From JAZOXB01 sp040096185 (GTDB lineage Bacteria; Bacillota; Clostridia; Oscillospirales; Oscillospiraceae), in contig NZ_JBBMFF010000059.1 in the NCBI RefSeq assembly GCF_040096185.1, forward strand, positions 1-6,346: a stretch of DNA of 6,346 bases, written 5' to 3'. Of the stretch, positions 5,401 through 6,346 are shown piece by piece (position 1 is the first letter of the stretch; every line of letters begins with the position of its first letter). Position numbers and translations under genes: made by a program. The notes under the pieces are model-generated. The model saw nothing but the letters and a program-made list of their open reading frames with translations. It did not search any database and was not told where the DNA came from.

Positions 5401-6197
5401 GGGCGGCGCGACGCGACCTGCCCGCCCTGACGCGGCTGTGGCAGGCCTGCTTCGGCGATACCGAGGCGGAGGTGCGCGCGTTCTGGCAGGCGCTGTTCGA
5501 CTGCACGCCCGTCTATCTGCGCCGCGCGCCGGACGGCAGCCCCGCTGCCATGCTGTGCGCACTCCCGGCGGAGCTGGTCGGCGACGACGGAGATGCTGTC
5601 CCTGCTGCCTATCTCTACGCCGTCTGCACGGCCCCGGCCCTGCGCGGGCGCGGCCACTGCCGCCTGCTCCTGCAGGAGGCGGAGCAGGACCTCAAAAGGC
5701 AGGGCATCCGCGCGGCCGTGCTCGTCCCGGCGGAGGAGAGCCTGTTCGGGTTCTATACCCGCTTCGGCTACCGGACCGTGTTCACCTGCCGGACTGAGAC
5801 GGTCCCGGCGGCGCGCGGCGACTGCAGCATTACGCCGCTCACGCCGGATGGCTGGCAGAGCCTGCGCGAGCTGCAGCTCTATGACAGCCATCTGTCCTAT
5901 CCGCCGGAGCTGCTGCGCTGGCAGGAAACGATCTCCCGCAGCAGCGGGGCTGGCCTTTACCGCATCGAGACGGGCGATGCCGTCTGCTGCGCCGCGGCGG
6001 AGCGGGACGGCGAAACGCTGCTCGTGCGCGAGCTGCTGCCGGACTGCCCGGAGGCCGCCGCCGCGCTGGCGGACAAGCTCGGATGCCGGGAGGCGTCCTT
6101 CCGCACGGCTGGCGGCACGCAGCCCTTTGGTATGGCTAAATCACTGGATGGGACGCCGCTCCCGCAGCGGGCCTACCTCGGCCCGGCGTTTGAGTAA
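5397..6197 (+). CDS. GNAT-family N-acetyltransferase with extra C-terminal half
   Basis: The 266-residue protein has an N-terminal GNAT domain, which transfers an acetyl group from acetyl-CoA to an amine. RDLPALTRLWQACFGD (6-21) is the usual first helix; AYLYAVCTAPALRGRGHCRLLL (71-92) is strand 4 plus the acetyl-CoA pyrophosphate loop; SLFGFYTRFGY (115-125) is the typical motif B. In the R-x-x-G-x-G/A loop signature the last position is Cys88 instead of Gly or Ala. Residues about 130-266 go beyond a single GNAT domain and may be a second degenerate GNAT-like domain, as in Eis-like enzymes; no motif confirms this. The start overlaps the DUF2156 stop (ATGA), with AGAGGAG (5382-5388) 8 bases upstream, so the pair is co-transcribed and probably translationally coupled. 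The substrate cannot be predicted. Confidence 0.85.
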   Translation: MRAARRDLPALTRLWQACFGDTEAEVRAFWQALFDCTPVYLRRAPDGSPAAMLCALPAELVGDDGDAVPAAYLYAVCTAPALRGRGHCRLLLQEAEQDLKRQGIRAAVLVPAEESLFGFYTRFGYRTVFTCRTETVPAARGDCSITPLTPDGWQSLRELQLYDSHLSYPPELLRWQETISRSSGAGLYRIETGDAVCCAAAERDGETLLVRELLPDCPEAAAALADKLGCREASFRTAGGTQPFGMAKSLDGTPLPQRAYLGPAFE

Positions 6198-6234
6198 GGC
6201 GGAACATGTACCGGCCCCCAAATTTGACGGTAGC

Positions 6235-6251
6235 GGCGGTCAGTGACCGCC
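6235..6251. repeat. Perfect 8-bp palindrome after the GNAT gene
   Basis: GGCGGTCA (6235-6242) and TGACCGCC (6244-6251) are exact inverted copies around one base. In RNA this gives a 7-bp GC-rich stem with an AGU loop. It lies 37 bases after the GNAT stop without a T-run, so it is a weak terminator candidate or a protein-binding dyad. Confidence 0.5.
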
Positions 6252-6263
6252 ATGCAGACTGGC

Positions 6264-6282
6264 AATATTTGCTGCAAATGTT
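6264..6282. repeat. AT-rich inverted repeat
   Basis: ATTTGC (6267-6272) and GCAAAT (6274-6279) are exact inverted copies around one base. The stem extends outward through a U-G wobble (6266/6280) and two A-T pairs on the + strand. It is one of a cluster of inverted repeats between 6235 and 6341. Confidence 0.4.
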
Positions 6283-6284
6283 CT

Positions 6285-6299
6285 GTGGCGCGAGGCCAC
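6285..6299. repeat. Small GC-rich inverted repeat
   Basis: GTGGC (6285-6289) and GCCAC (6295-6299) pair around GCGAG. Alone it is near chance level for this GC content; it is listed because it belongs to the repeat cluster at the right end. Confidence 0.3.
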
Positions 6300-6306
6300 C
6301 GGATTT

Positions 6307-6346
6307 GTCATTGCGAGGAGGCCGGAGGCCGACGTGGCAATCTCGG
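6307..6346. repeat. Extragenic repeat-like element, possibly cut by window end
   Basis: ATTGC (6310-6314) and GCAAT (6337-6341) bracket an inner GGCC-GGA-GGCC hairpin (6320-6330). The layout, TCATTGCGAGG at one end and GTGGCAATCTC at the other, resembles dispersed extragenic repeats I recall from many bacterial genomes, including gut Clostridia. Only one copy is in this window, so repetition itself is not shown. The element may continue beyond the right edge. Confidence 0.5.

Overview
The window is chromosomal DNA of high GC content, carrying five complete protein genes, all on the + strand. The gene families and style suggest a gut-type Clostridia (Bacillota), probably Oscillospiraceae/Ruminococcaceae-like. 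The clues are a DEAD-box helicase, a short DprA-like protein, a soluble DUF2156 protein paired with a GNAT protein, and GC-rich coding DNA broken by short AT-rich promoter gaps. The taxonomic assignment is an inference from style and not from a marker gene.

Layout. Positions 1-168 are a non-coding leader packed with inverted repeats. Unit 1 (169-2264) is a DEAD-box RNA helicase followed by a divergent DprA/Smf-type Rossmann protein; stop and start overlap as TGATG, so the two are probably co-transcribed and translationally coupled. Positions 2265-2355 hold a good sigma-A-type promoter and a short leader for glmS (2356-4197), the hexosamine-synthesis enzyme that supplies cell-wall amino sugars. 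A strong hairpin follows glmS as a probable terminator. The rest of that 309-base gap (4198-4506) holds three more inverted repeats and then an extended -10 promoter. Unit 2 (4507-6197) is a DUF2156 (lysylphosphatidylglycerol-synthase C-terminal-like) protein and a GNAT acetyltransferase, joined by an ATGA overlap. Positions 6198-6346 are non-coding and rich in palindromes, ending in an ATTGC...GCAAT element that resembles a dispersed extragenic repeat.

How the genes relate. glmS is a housekeeping gene with its own promoter and no visible functional tie to its neighbours. The helicase/DprA-like pair and the DUF2156/GNAT pair are the only contexts that suggest joint function, and neither pathway can be named from sequence alone. 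No mobile element, CRISPR array, rRNA or tRNA is visible. I do not see a clear new multi-gene system. The most unusual content is the density of structured non-coding inverted repeats in all three larger intergenic regions, one of which has a pairing pattern that favours RNA from the - strand.
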